34,449 nucleotides of DNA, taken from positions 1 to 34,449 of the IMG/VR virus record IMGVR_UViG_3300032420_000056; one strand, given 5' to 3'. This document shows, piece after piece, positions 1-9,208 of this stretch (positions are counted from its first letter, which is position 1; each line of letters begins with the position of its first letter). The notes beneath the pieces are model-generated. The model saw only the letters and a program-made list of their open reading frames with translations. It did no database searches and was not told the DNA's origin. Origin of the DNA: a virus. The translations under genes were made by a program, and so were the position numbers.

Positions 1-9
1 CACTAGCCG

Positions 10-44
10 CTACCGAAAGCTACCGAGAAGCTACCGAGAAGCTA
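10..44. repeat. 11-bp direct repeats after the last minor tail gene
   Basis: Three near-identical copies of GCTACCGAGAA (the first reads GCTACCGAAA) run into the TAG stop of the neighbouring minor tail gene. All minus-strand frames soon meet stops, so this is probably the gap before the next gene to the left. Its role is unknown. Confidence 0.6.
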
Positions 45-572
45 GATCGCCGGGGGCGAGACAACAACAACTGTGCCGCCGGGGGTGCCAGCAGGAATGG
101 AACCAATCGAATCGACAACTATCGTGGGCATAGCGTTCGGGTCAGGGTTCGGGTTGTTACTAGCAAATATGTAAGGGTTGATCAGTCTGACAAGTAGCCC
201 TTTCATTGTGTAGTTGAATCGCCACTGATATTTGCGGTTGAACGCGCGTTCATCTGCCGTGAAATCGGTGAACACAACCATGAATTGCCGACCGAAATGA
301 TCAGTGATCAACACGGTTGTTTCGCGCTGCGACCAGGCCAACAAGTCGTTGAACTGTTCACGAGTTTTGATACTGCCCGCGAACTGGAAATCCAGCGGCT
401 GCTCCGGCTTGACGAGCACCCTGCCGCGACCCGGTTGCAATGTGTCCGGCACGGCCTGGATTTGTTTAGGCGGCAGAATACTTGTCATACTGGCCGGATT
501 TTTGGGAAACGTGTAACTGTCCCCCGTGTTCAGGTCTTGGAACTTCCACATGCTTGTCTGGTTGACGTTCAT
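42..572 (-). CDS. minor tail protein with a domain shared with its upstream neighbour
   Basis: This 176-residue protein is the last complete gene at the left edge. Its ATG overlaps the previous TGA (TGATG), so it is probably translationally coupled. Residues about 55-125 (LDFQFAGSIKTREQF... then LITDHFGRQFMVVFTDF... and YQWRFNYTMKGLLV) match the pattern of the C-terminal part of the upstream protein: W/F-F-G-R, L-W-S-Q, LIDH-x-Q-x-V-FT and Y-x-F-x-L. Such small beta-rich proteins after the tape measure usually belong to the distal tail or baseplate. The C-terminus is Pro/Gly/Val-rich. The virion role is inferred from position and the shared domain. Confidence 0.8.
   Translation of the reverse strand: MNVNQTSMWKFQDLNTGDSYTFPKNPASMTSILPPKQIQAVPDTLQPGRGRVLVKPEQPLDFQFAGSIKTREQFNDLLAWSQRETTVLITDHFGRQFMVVFTDFTADERAFNRKYQWRFNYTMKGLLVRLINPYIFASNNPNPDPNAMPTIVVDSIGSIPAGTPGGTVVVVSPPAI
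239..252. repeat. AACGCGCGTT palindrome (14-bp arms)
   Basis: TGAACGCGCGTTCA is a perfect 14-bp palindrome inside the minor tail gene, where it encodes Glu-Arg-Ala-Phe (frame CGC-GCG). It is the leftmost exact copy of the family. Confidence 0.8.
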
Positions 573-1885
573 CAGAGCTGGATCGGCCCCCTAAATATGA
601 GCACGCTGGCTGAATACTGGTGACTCGTGATCGTCCCGTAGTTACGAATCGGGGTCATGTCCAAAGTTGTGAACGCCACAACCCACGCCTGATTCCTGTG
701 ATCAATCAACCAGAACCTTCTGTTGATGCGCGAATACTGGATCAGCTTGTCAATCGTGCCAATGTCATCGAGTCGCCCCGAAAACTTCCATTCAAACGCG
801 CGTTTGCCACCCTCCCACAACACAGCTTGGGAACCTGGCCCCGTTAACGAGTCAACAGCGAACGCCCTAGGTGCCGCAGGTGCCGTGGCGCTTTCAGGAT
901 TACGCGACATGACTAGCTGCGCGATGCCCCCAACAGCAACCGGCAAAGCGTCCTGCAGCACCCACTGGCGCACACCCGTCTGGGCCACTGGAACGGGAAC
1001 CTGATCGGCAGCCAACACAGCAGGACTAGCCAGCGGTGAATTCTCCACCGCCACAGTGACTACGCCCGCAAGCCCGGAACTAGCACCCACGCCCTGCATG
1101 AGATATGTGCCAGCAGCAACAGGCGGCACAGTGAAACTTGTTCCAGCGATGCACCCTGTCTCATCTGTTTGAATCCGAGTGGGAATCAACGGCTTACCTG
1201 TGCCCAGAAGGGTGAAGTCAACGAACTCGTCAGGCTCAAAACCCAACCCCGACACGGTGACAACAGCAGGAGTGCGCGTGACATAGGCCGAAGTTTGACC
1301 AGTGGACATGTCGCCCACGTTCAACGTCGCTAAATAGCCAGCCGACGAGAAAACCCAACTGGCCTCGAAATGTCCACCCGCCCCTGACCCGCCAGGTGAC
1401 CTGACGCGCCACAGCAACACTTCCCCTGGCGACTGGCTGACAGGTAGGCTCACGGAATCCACGTTGCCTGGCAGCGTGACACTCGCGACCGGATCACCCA
1501 AGGAACCATCTTCGGGATCGGGTTCAAACACGTCGAGGACAAGCCCCCACGGCGTTTGAATATCTCCCGCTATCCACGACAAGTCCAATGTCATTGTGCC
1601 CACAGTGGCGCTGCTACTGCTGAACCAGAACGCCCCATCAGGGTTCGCCGGATCAACAGGCGGATCGAGAACCTGATGATTCCCTGTCCCAGATATCGGA
1701 TACGGATAACCACCCGACATGCCAGCCGTGTCCCCTGGCAACACAGGTGCCCCCGGCATCACAGTGACAGACAACTCGGCACCGTCAGCAACAACGGACA
1801 CGGCGTTGGCTTTGAGAGTCCACAACCAGCCGTACTGAAAAATCCCCAAACTGATAAGCGTGGACTCGGCTGCAACTTCAACCAT
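572..1885 (-). CDS. minor tail protein with Ig-like/beta-sandwich middle
   Basis: A 437-residue protein starting at ATG 1885, which shares its A with the preceding TAA (TAATG). A longer reading frame runs upstream to 1981, but it would lie inside the preceding gene, so I rejected it. The middle is rich in Gly, Val, Ser and Thr and resembles Ig-like or bacterial beta-sandwich repeats (TPAVVTVSGLGFEPDEFVDFTLLG and similar). The C-terminal 70 residues (FEWKFSGRLDDIG...LIDHRNQAWVVAFTTLDM...YSASVLIF) resemble the next protein. A distal tail component is likely from context; I recognise no exact family. Confidence 0.75.
   Translation of the reverse strand: MVEVAAESTLISLGIFQYGWLWTLKANAVSVVADGAELSVTVMPGAPVLPGDTAGMSGGYPYPISGTGNHQVLDPPVDPANPDGAFWFSSSSATVGTMTLDLSWIAGDIQTPWGLVLDVFEPDPEDGSLGDPVASVTLPGNVDSVSLPVSQSPGEVLLWRVRSPGGSGAGGHFEASWVFSSAGYLATLNVGDMSTGQTSAYVTRTPAVVTVSGLGFEPDEFVDFTLLGTGKPLIPTRIQTDETGCIAGTSFTVPPVAAGTYLMQGVGASSGLAGVVTVAVENSPLASPAVLAADQVPVPVAQTGVRQWVLQDALPVAVGGIAQLVMSRNPESATAPAAPRAFAVDSLTGPGSQAVLWEGGKRAFEWKFSGRLDDIGTIDKLIQYSRINRRFWLIDHRNQAWVVAFTTLDMTPIRNYGTITSHQYSASVLIFRGPIQL
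793..806. repeat. AACGCGCGTT palindrome
   Basis: CAAACGCGCGTTTG is a perfect 14-bp palindrome. It lies in the shared C-terminal domain of the minor tail protein and encodes Lys-Arg-Ala-Phe. Confidence 0.8.
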
Positions 1886-2316
1886 TACGGAGTCACAGCC
1901 TGCAGCAAACCTTGAGGCGGGAACACGATCTTGAAATCCTGAGCCGCTGCCGCAATATCGGCACCGAAATCCATCCAGCAAATCAACGGGCTGGAATTGT
2001 CGCTACCCGTGTTCACAAAAAACACGGCATGACGCAAAGTTCCTGTCAGATTAGTGAACGTCACATCGGCGGCGTCATACGTCACAGTGTTCGTGTCACC
2101 GCCATAGGTGAGACTTTTACCCGTCAACGACTTGCGTGAATAGTTGCCACCTGACAGTTCAAAGCCAACAACGTCAGACATGAACGTGTTCGTGTCCTGA
2201 TTTGGAACATACGTGTTGTTCAGTAAAGCCACCCGCACATCGTCGGCTACGAAGTCGATCTTCTTAGACAGAATACTGGTCAAGGCTTGTCCGTACAGTC
2301 TGGCAATCGTTGGCAT
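1885..2316 (-). CDS. minor tail / virion-associated protein
   Basis: A 143-residue protein directly downstream of the tape measure gene. ATG 2316 was chosen because TTAGGGATCATC precedes it as a Shine-Dalgarno site; a longer frame would overlap the tape measure end. The sequence runs MPTIARLYGQALTSILSKK, then VRVALLNNTYVPNQD, SGGNYSRKSLTG and a beta-rich tail. I know similar small proteins (LYGQAL...D-VRVALL...Y-P-Q-D...G-Y-R) from actinophage tail regions, where they are structural. The exact role is not visible. Confidence 0.75.
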   Translation of the reverse strand: MPTIARLYGQALTSILSKKIDFVADDVRVALLNNTYVPNQDTNTFMSDVVGFELSGGNYSRKSLTGKSLTYGGDTNTVTYDAADVTFTNLTGTLRHAVFFVNTGSDNSSPLICWMDFGADIAAAAQDFKIVFPPQGLLQAVTP

Positions 2317-2329
2317 GATGATCCCTAAC

Positions 2330-5300
2330 CTAGTTTTTGCGAGGAGCGGCACCGGACGTTTGACTTGCAGTCGGCCCCAAATATGTTGAAAGAATCGAAC
2401 GAACCTCACCCGTGTCAGCGCCATTGACGTAAATGTTCGTCGCCGCCACCGGGGCAGCCGCCGCACTCAAAGAAAGCTGCGTTGAACGCGCGTTAGGATT
2501 CACAGCCGCCCCGAAACCGCCCTGATAATTCGACGCAGCAGCACGCGCCTGCACAACCCTGCGAACCTCATACGGTGTGGGCAGCTTGATGCCACCAATG
2601 TTGAACTGCCCAGACAAAGCATCCTTGGCGGCCTTGAGAGCCAAATCAACCTGATTCAGGTCATCCTGCTGCTGCCTAGTGCGGTGCTTGATAGCAGCAA
2701 ACCTGGCATGCTCAGACTGCAAATACCTGATGTAGCCAGCATGAGACAACTTGCCCAACTGTTCAGCAGTCTGATGATCCCTCATGCGTTGATCGAAAGC
2801 TGTCTGTTCTTTTGTTTGACGGGCCTTACGCAGATTCAACTGATCCTGCAACAACACATCCTCGGCCTGGCCGCGCCTCCTGTCTAGGGCTAACTTCTCT
2901 TTCGCGGCCTTCAATTCGATCTTTGCCACGACCAACGGATCAGTGGTATCAGCCGCGAGCTGCCTACGCAAACTCGTCTGATTAGCAATCGCATCAGACA
3001 ATGTGCGCCTGGCATCGTAATACTGTTTCAACGCCTGGTAATACTCGATACTGTCGCTTTTTGCAGCATTGAGCGCCAGATTTGCATTCGCCAAAGCCGC
3101 CCGTGCTGCAGCAACACTTCCACCCACTTTGGCAGCCGCTGCATCATTCTTTGCCTGAGCCAAAGCCAACGCGTCAGCCTTCGCTTTCTCGGCATCGGCC
3201 TTCGCCTTGTCAGCATCAGACTTCGCTGTGTCCTTTGCGCTTTTCGCCCCTTGATCCATGAACGATTTACTATCATTCGCCCGCGCTAACGCCTCGTCTA
3301 ACTTTTTCTGATTGTTGAGAGCCTCCTTGTATGCCTTCTTGCTGGAACCAGCCGTGGCATTAGCTTTCACGGCAGCCGCACCAGCAGCCGTGTAAGAGCG
3401 ACTCTGACTACGAGAGTTGTAATTGATGAGTTCGTCGGCAGCCAGAACAGCGGCGCGTACCGCCACGGCAGCCCGAGCCGAAGCCGCGTCCTGCACCTTC
3501 TTTAGCCGAAGAGTCTCAGTTAAGTCATCGAGGGCTTTTCTAGCGATCCTAATTTCGGCGGCATTCGCCAAAGACAAAGCCCCAAGAATGACATCCACAT
3601 TCCCCGATGACACGGCTGCCGTAAAAATCTTGTTGTAGATCGCTTGCGCACCAGGCCGATCCCCGTCCTCGGCTGCCACCTTCAACAACAGCGTGAGATC
3701 AGCCACCTTGGATTCAACAAATTTCTTCTTGGCCTCTGCCAAACGTGCCACGTTTAGTGACGTGTCATCCCCTGGCTTCGTGGCAGCAATCACCTGTTCC
3801 AATTGCCTGATTTCTTCTTGATACAGGGCCGGAGTATCAACACTGTCGGTGGACTGCCCTTTCGCCCCCGTGGTGGACTGAATCAGTGCCCCAACAGCCG
3901 TAGCCGTAGCACCATCAATCATCTCCTTAGCGCCCTTGATGTATTTGCTGTAGACAAGCTCGAAATAGGTTTGAAACACTTTCGACAGTTCCGACTGCGC
4001 GGTTGGGTCAAGATCGGGTGCGATTGATTGCGCCATGCTCGTTGCCTGACGCTGAGCAATGGTCTTCATCTGAGCAATAGTCGTGCCAGGGGTCACGTCG
4101 CGGGCGAACTGTTCGGCATCGACGTTCAACCCTTCCTGAATGAGTACCTTGTTTTTTTCTAATTGCTCAAGGACATACTTTCTGTTTTCGGCGCTTCTAT
4201 CTTTTGCGGGGACGGCTCTCGCCTCCGCCTCCTGCCGCGCCCCAGCCGAGCCAGGCGCAGGCGGCTTTCGGCTACTTTTGCCTGGGTACGCTATAGAGTC
4301 CCCGGATAGATCAACGCCACTCAACAAAGTGGTGAGCGCGTCACCAGTCTGATCGAACTGTGTTTGGATTTCCTTTTGAAGGCTTCCAAGCTGCTTGGAA
4401 GCATTCGGGGCGCTTACCGCATTTAGACCGTCTAACGCATCCCCAAGGGCTTTGATTTGCACCCCAGCCGATGCCCCCGAATCCGACATTGCCTGAATGC
4501 TGGCCGTTAACGCGTCTGTTCCCCCAGTGAGAACGACGTTCTGTGACAGGTTCGCCTGCGGATCGCGACGAGCAATCGCTACGTCTGAATCAATCCTGTC
4601 TTGAATCTTGCGATAAATGCCCTCGATTTGCTTGGCTTCTTCCAGGTATAGCTTGCGCGAATCCGAGGCGAGGGTGGCTGAAATACCCTTCTGCTTGGCA
4701 TCCAAGTTGCGGGCCGCTGATTGGATAGCGTCAGCGGCTTCAGTAGCAGAACGGCCCTGCGTTTGACCAGATAACTGTTTCGTTCCCTCTTTGACCTGCT
4801 TGCCGTACTCCCGCTGGTTGTAGAAAATCGACGCACCTGCAATAGTTGCGCCTATCCCCAGAACCCACGGGTTTAACAGACCTGCTAACAACCCACTACT
4901 CCCTGCTAACAACCCACCTGCCGCCCTACCGGCTACCCCTCCCGCCCCTTTTGCAGCCGCAGCCGCAGTCGCAGCCGCACTAGCAGCACTAGCAGCACCA
5001 AGCCCCACAGTGGCTTCCCCTAGTTTGGCTGCCCCCGTAATTTTCCCAGTTGTTGCGATCTCTACAGCAACTAAACGAAGGGCGGAAACTAAGGAAGCCC
5101 CAGCAGCACCGACACCTCTTGCTGTAGCAGTCTCGGCCTCAGCCACACTCGCCGTAGCCGCAGCCCTACTTTTACCGAGATCACCTTCCAAGTTGCCCAC
5201 TCCCCCAGCCGCCGCCGCCGCCGCTGGCAACACCGCCCCAGCCTTAGTAGCCCCAGCCTTAGCGGCCTCTTTAGCCGTGCTTGTAATGCCCTTGAGGCTC

Positions 5301-7879
5301 GCTAACCCACCAATGGCCGCCCACGCTTTTGCCAGGAACCTAAGTTGAACAAGCAACGCAGTCGCGCCAACTATGTAATTTCCGAACGGAACATTCGACT
5401 TCAGTTCATTGAACAATTCCAAAACCTTGTTCAACCCAGACAGTAACTTTTCAACCAAAGCCACCCCGATACCGAAACCGTCAAACAAGTCCGTCTGGCC
5501 CAGGTTGGTTTGCAAAGTCGTGAACTGCCCCGTTATTTGACGCAGATTTCCAGACAAACTTTGAGACAACTTGTCGGCCTGTACGAACCCTCTACCCTGA
5601 TCACCTTTTTCTAGTTTGAATCCAAATACTTTGTCTGGATTGTTCAAAATTGGCAAAAGTTCCCGCACGTTATTTGTGCCACCCAAAGCACTACGAATCA
5701 AACCCTGCAGTTCAGGTGCTGCCGTTCCATAAGCCCGAGCGATGCTCTCAAATTGGTCACGCACACTCGCCGTCGGGTCGATCTGTAAACCTTCCGTCAA
5801 CTGTGAATTGATCTTGTCAATAATTGAACGGCCAGTTGTTCCACCTAATATGGACAGAACACGCGAAAGTCGAGTAGCAATCGTTGCGCCGCTTTGATCA
5901 GTGCGAGCCTGCGCCAAACCAACAGCGGCACCCAACTCAGCCATGCTGAATCCGGCTTCCCTACCTGCCCCCGCAAGGCTGGACAAACCTTGAGAAATCT
6001 CTTTCGTGTTACCGCCGACTTTGGCCTGCACCGTTGTTACAACATCGTTGAACTGATCAAAACCTGATGCCGCACCACCAAAAGCGTTAGCCGTGGCAAG
6101 AATGTTTCCACGAGCGTCTTTCAAATCAGTGTTAGTCAACAACGCCAAACGCGACACCGAATCAGCGAATAGGGTTCCAACTGCCTGTTTGGTGTCCAAC
6201 GAATCAGTGGCCTGCGTGAAAGCACGAATTCCAGCGGCAGCCGTATCAAGCGCCTCGCCAACATTGCTTCCAGCGAACGCTGAAATGTTAGACAACGTGT
6301 TGATGAATGACTGTGAAGCTGTACCCGAAGAACCCAAGGCAAGATCGACATCTCGCAGACTGTCAGACATGTCAGCGATTTCTTTCACCGTGTCCCGAAA
6401 CGCACCCTGCAAAAGCCCCAACGTCGAATAAAGCAACGCGTAGCGCGCCGTTGTACCAGCCGACGCAGCCAAGTTATTGAGAGCCTCCCTAGGATTCTCT
6501 GGCGTAGCCCCGCCACCGATGCCGCGTCCGAAGAAACCACCAGCAGCAGCCTGCCCCAAAGTCTTCTCGCCCTGCACCCTAGGCGGCAACGCGACACCAT
6601 TGGAAGTGTAAAGACGCTCCGTGCGACTGTCCTGAAACACATTGTCCGACAAGTGCTTAAATCGGGGGTCTTTCATTCTGATGGCTAACTCGCGCTGAGC
6701 CTTGTCCAGCTCCTCACCCGAATTAACCAACCGCCTCAAACCCTGCCCGTACTTGGCGAACACCTCCCCCGTGGACTTGTCGCCCCAACCACCGTTAGAC
6801 AACGGAATAGCTGATTTGCGGGACTCAACCCGCGCCTTCAAATCAATAGCTTCAGCAGCCTCCCGATCCTTGGCGAGCTTCGCTTGCCGCTGAGCCGCAG
6901 CATTAGCCTGAGCCGTCTGCCTCTTGATTTCATTCGTCCTAGCCGCTTCGGCCTTATCTGATTCATCCTGCTGCAGCTTTGCCTGCGCTTTCTTGGCTTC
7001 AGCGACAGTCGCGATTTGTCCCGTTGCAGGCACACCCTTATTCGTGACAAGATCACCAGGAGTGGTGATCGACTCGTAAAGTGCCCCGCGCGTGCCAGGC
7101 TTATAAATCGCCCCGCCGTTGATTTCGCCAGCCTCTTTCCTGCGCTGGATAGCCAACATTTCTTGAGCTTCCTTCAGCTTCGTGGAACTAGCCCGAAGCT
7201 CAGTGAACCCATTGTCGGTACGCCTAACAATTCTGTTCAGCCCGTCAACAAACAAATCTGTGCTCTGCGTAAGCCGAGTGAAACCCTCCGGCGTCGAAAT
7301 AGGATCTTTGCTCTGGGCCTTACGCAACGCAGACTCAGACGCACGCACATCCGAAGCGATCTTGACTTCACCGGGGGGAGGCCCGGTGACAAACCCATCT
7401 GAATCTTTCGGGGGCTTACCCAGTGCTTTCTTGAACATTTGATCAAGGCGCTTCTGGGCCTGATCAAACACCTCACCAGCCGCCTGACCAGGAGTGCCAG
7501 GCTGATTCACAGTCCCCACAGAACGCGCTATGTCACGAGTGACCTGCGTTAAAGCTTCCTTCGGAAACGAATACTGCGCCGACAGCGGCAAAGTCGCGCG
7601 CACATTCTCATACGCACCCGTCAAACGGTGAGCCGTTTCACGCTTGAACTGAGCAGGAGTCATGTCAGGCTGAGCAGCCTTCAACTGACGCATTTCCTGA
7701 GTGACACGCTTGATCTCGTCCTGATACTTACGCAGACCAGCCAAATCGAACTGCGCCATGTCAGTTTCGCCACGCGGGCGTTTCAGAATCTGATCAACGC
7801 GCCCCATGCCCGCCTGTAGCTCGGCAATGAGTTGACCAATGTTGGTACTGAAATCAACGATATACCGCTCGTCAGCCAT
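2330..7879 (-). CDS. tape measure protein
   Basis: At 1849 residues this is the largest gene. It follows the tail chaperone as in siphoviruses and sets tail length; at about 1.5 angstrom per residue it suggests a tail near 280 nm. The N-terminal third is Ala/Lys/Gln-rich and probably coiled coil. Residues about 480-780 (LYSTLGLLQGAFRDTVKEIADMS, then NISAFAGSNVGEALD) resemble the TP901-type tape measure core. Hydrophobic stretches lie near residues 826-860 and 993-1021 (SGLLAGLLNPWVLGIGATIAG). Long Ala/Lys helices follow at about 1440-1620. GGCGGGA precedes the ATG. No peptidase or lysozyme motif was noticed. Confidence 0.93.
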   Translation of the reverse strand: MADERYIVDFSTNIGQLIAELQAGMGRVDQILKRPRGETDMAQFDLAGLRKYQDEIKRVTQEMRQLKAAQPDMTPAQFKRETAHRLTGAYENVRATLPLSAQYSFPKEALTQVTRDIARSVGTVNQPGTPGQAAGEVFDQAQKRLDQMFKKALGKPPKDSDGFVTGPPPGEVKIASDVRASESALRKAQSKDPISTPEGFTRLTQSTDLFVDGLNRIVRRTDNGFTELRASSTKLKEAQEMLAIQRRKEAGEINGGAIYKPGTRGALYESITTPGDLVTNKGVPATGQIATVAEAKKAQAKLQQDESDKAEAARTNEIKRQTAQANAAAQRQAKLAKDREAAEAIDLKARVESRKSAIPLSNGGWGDKSTGEVFAKYGQGLRRLVNSGEELDKAQRELAIRMKDPRFKHLSDNVFQDSRTERLYTSNGVALPPRVQGEKTLGQAAAGGFFGRGIGGGATPENPREALNNLAASAGTTARYALLYSTLGLLQGAFRDTVKEIADMSDSLRDVDLALGSSGTASQSFINTLSNISAFAGSNVGEALDTAAAGIRAFTQATDSLDTKQAVGTLFADSVSRLALLTNTDLKDARGNILATANAFGGAASGFDQFNDVVTTVQAKVGGNTKEISQGLSSLAGAGREAGFSMAELGAAVGLAQARTDQSGATIATRLSRVLSILGGTTGRSIIDKINSQLTEGLQIDPTASVRDQFESIARAYGTAAPELQGLIRSALGGTNNVRELLPILNNPDKVFGFKLEKGDQGRGFVQADKLSQSLSGNLRQITGQFTTLQTNLGQTDLFDGFGIGVALVEKLLSGLNKVLELFNELKSNVPFGNYIVGATALLVQLRFLAKAWAAIGGLASLKGITSTAKEAAKAGATKAGAVLPAAAAAAGGVGNLEGDLGKSRAAATASVAEAETATARGVGAAGASLVSALRLVAVEIATTGKITGAAKLGEATVGLGAASAASAAATAAAAAKGAGGVAGRAAGGLLAGSSGLLAGLLNPWVLGIGATIAGASIFYNQREYGKQVKEGTKQLSGQTQGRSATEAADAIQSAARNLDAKQKGISATLASDSRKLYLEEAKQIEGIYRKIQDRIDSDVAIARRDPQANLSQNVVLTGGTDALTASIQAMSDSGASAGVQIKALGDALDGLNAVSAPNASKQLGSLQKEIQTQFDQTGDALTTLLSGVDLSGDSIAYPGKSSRKPPAPGSAGARQEAEARAVPAKDRSAENRKYVLEQLEKNKVLIQEGLNVDAEQFARDVTPGTTIAQMKTIAQRQATSMAQSIAPDLDPTAQSELSKVFQTYFELVYSKYIKGAKEMIDGATATAVGALIQSTTGAKGQSTDSVDTPALYQEEIRQLEQVIAATKPGDDTSLNVARLAEAKKKFVESKVADLTLLLKVAAEDGDRPGAQAIYNKIFTAAVSSGNVDVILGALSLANAAEIRIARKALDDLTETLRLKKVQDAASARAAVAVRAAVLAADELINYNSRSQSRSYTAAGAAAVKANATAGSSKKAYKEALNNQKKLDEALARANDSKSFMDQGAKSAKDTAKSDADKAKADAEKAKADALALAQAKNDAAAAKVGGSVAAARAALANANLALNAAKSDSIEYYQALKQYYDARRTLSDAIANQTSLRRQLAADTTDPLVVAKIELKAAKEKLALDRRRGQAEDVLLQDQLNLRKARQTKEQTAFDQRMRDHQTAEQLGKLSHAGYIRYLQSEHARFAAIKHRTRQQQDDLNQVDLALKAAKDALSGQFNIGGIKLPTPYEVRRVVQARAAASNYQGGFGAAVNPNARSTQLSLSAAAAPVAATNIYVNGADTGEVRSILSTYLGPTASQTSGAAPRKN
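2485..2494. repeat. AACGCGCGTT palindrome
   Basis: An exact 10-bp core copy near the end of the tape measure gene, encoding Asn-Ala-Arg. The flanking arms do not pair. Confidence 0.7.
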
Positions 7880-7913
7880 GACGACAATCCCGCCTGTTGA
7901 AAAACCCGATCAA

Positions 7914-9004
7914 CTATCTCAAGCCTGCAGTTAGCTCGTTCTGCATCATCGGCACGGACTCCATGTCATTACCGTCAGAACCCGAACTAGACCCAGTTCC
8001 GCCAGAACGAATGTCTCTGGACACGCGTTCAAAATGCTCACTCAGCAACTTAGGGTGCAGCCAAATTTCAGGCGGCGGTTGGTGATCACCGGGAAGTTCA
8101 AACCAACCAATAACATCTAAGGCGTGGTTGACAGCCGTGGTAACAGGCCAGGGGGTACATCTGATGTCACCGTTGGGGCAGAAGACTGCGAGCCCGCCTG
8201 CTCGCTTGGCAGAGGCGACGGTTTGGATGAATTCCCCTGCCTGTCCGAGTTTTTTGCTTCTCGTTCCGACACTTCAAGCTCACCCAACTTTTCGTAAATG
8301 ATCTGCTGCAGCCTGTCGGGCAACCCCCTTACCTGGGCCTTCGACTCGAACACGCAAGCCACATGCGAACCACACTGGGTGTGATCCCAAACGCCCTCGT
8401 CTACCGTGCCATCGCATGCCCGAGCAGCGAACATGATCTCAGTCAACTTGTATTCGGCAAGACCTAGTTCTGAACCACGAGTCTCTAACCAAAACCCTTG
8501 AAACCCGCCCCATAGCTCTTCTTCCGAAAGTGCAGCTATGGCTTCACGCTCAGTCAACATGGCGGCTTCAACGCGCGTTGAAATTTCTTCGTCATACTCC
8601 AATTGAGTCCTGTATATGAACTCACGTTCAATCTCAGACTTAGGCTCAGTTACTTCATCAGCGCGTTCCAATACGGCTGCACGCTCACACCATTCATCAG
8701 AATTGCGAACCTCGTCAAATACCTGCAGAAACAGCTTGCCCTGCTCAACCTGTGCCAGTAGATCCACAATCTCAGCCGTACCCGACTCCTCAAACGTGGC
8801 CTTCAACCTAAGGATCTCATCGCTATCAGAATTAGACATCGCCATCACGAACCGTGACCTGGCGACCTGCCCATCGCGCACAGCCTCATCACGCTCAAAA
8901 GCGTTCATCACAGCCAAATACATCACCGTGCCGTCTTCCAAAACGAGTTCTGTCCCCGTCGTGTACAGGTCAGTGATGCGTGAATACTTCTTCAAGTTCA
9001 CCAT
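7914..9004 (-). CDS. tail assembly chaperone fusion (G-T type) made by -1 frameshift
   Basis: The zero frame starts at 9004. At the slippery heptamer (8255 down to 8249, A AAA AAC) a -1 shift opens a frame running to TAG at 7914-7916. The shift would give about 363 residues: 252 shared, then KLGQAGEFIQTVASAKRAG, DVIGWFELPGDHQPPPEIW and HPKLLSEHFERVSRDI. The -1 frame has no stop from the slippery site to the end and its composition looks normal. Paired chaperones of this kind upstream of the tape measure are known from lambda G/GT and most siphoviruses; they help the tape measure recruit tail tube subunits. Only 34 bp separate the stop from the tape measure start. Confidence 0.87.
8117..9004 (-). 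CDS. tail assembly chaperone, unshifted form (G type)
   Basis: A 295-residue acidic protein (MVNLKKYSRITDLY...) lying between the tail tube and tape measure genes. The first 250 residues are Glu-rich and mostly helical. After the slippery site the zero frame becomes low-complexity Ser/Pro/Thr (NSSKPSPLPSEQAGSQSS), as expected of a dispensable tail. AAGGA lies about 11 nt before the ATG. Function is inferred from position, length and the frameshift signal. Confidence 0.85.
   Translation of the reverse strand: MVNLKKYSRITDLYTTGTELVLEDGTVMYLAVMNAFERDEAVRDGQVARSRFVMAMSNSDSDEILRLKATFEESGTAEIVDLLAQVEQGKLFLQVFDEVRNSDEWCERAAVLERADEVTEPKSEIEREFIYRTQLEYDEEISTRVEAAMLTEREAIAALSEEELWGGFQGFWLETRGSELGLAEYKLTEIMFAARACDGTVDEGVWDHTQCGSHVACVFESKAQVRGLPDRLQQIIYEKLGELEVSEREAKNSDRQGNSSKPSPLPSEQAGSQSSAPTVTSDVPPGLLPRLSTTP
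8249..8255 (-). other. -1 ribosomal slippery site A AAA AAC
   Basis: On the minus strand the codons are GAA GCA AAA AAC TCG, giving the heptamer A-AAA-AAC in the correct phase. The P- and A-site tRNAs can re-pair on AAA AAA after a one-base slip. It is the only heptamer of this quality in the overlap between the two frames. Confidence 0.88.
8567..8582. repeat. AACGCGCGTT palindrome (16 bp)
   Basis: TTCAACGCGCGTTGAA, perfect over 16 bp, inside the tail chaperone gene and encoding Ser-Thr-Arg-Val-Glu. It is the second longest member of the family. Confidence 0.85.
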
Positions 9005-9208
9005 CGGAGAGATAGTCCTTCCAGGCGGTATTCAACTGGGGCGGTTCCAGTCACCCACAAACTCGGCCCGCCAGAAACGGGAACAACAAGCGGGCGGGAA
9101 CAGCAAGCAGGGCCGACCCGATGACCAGTGACACCGAGCCGACCCTGCCTGGATTTCCCGAGGAACCGCCCGCCCCTGGGAGTATGAGCTACTACTGCTG
9201 CTGCCCTA
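9005..9208 (-). other. structured gap between tail tube and tail chaperone genes
   Basis: This 204-bp gap has no convincing gene; an 83-codon frame crossing it is Arg/Gly-rich and lacks a Shine-Dalgarno. GGGCGGTTCC (9039-9048) pairs with GGAACCGCCC (9162-9171) as a 10-bp outer stem. Partial repeats GGGTCGGCTC/GGGTCGGCCC and two TGTTCCCG blocks lie inside. There is no T-run, so it is not a simple terminator. It may lower expression after the abundant tail tube protein. Confidence 0.5.
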
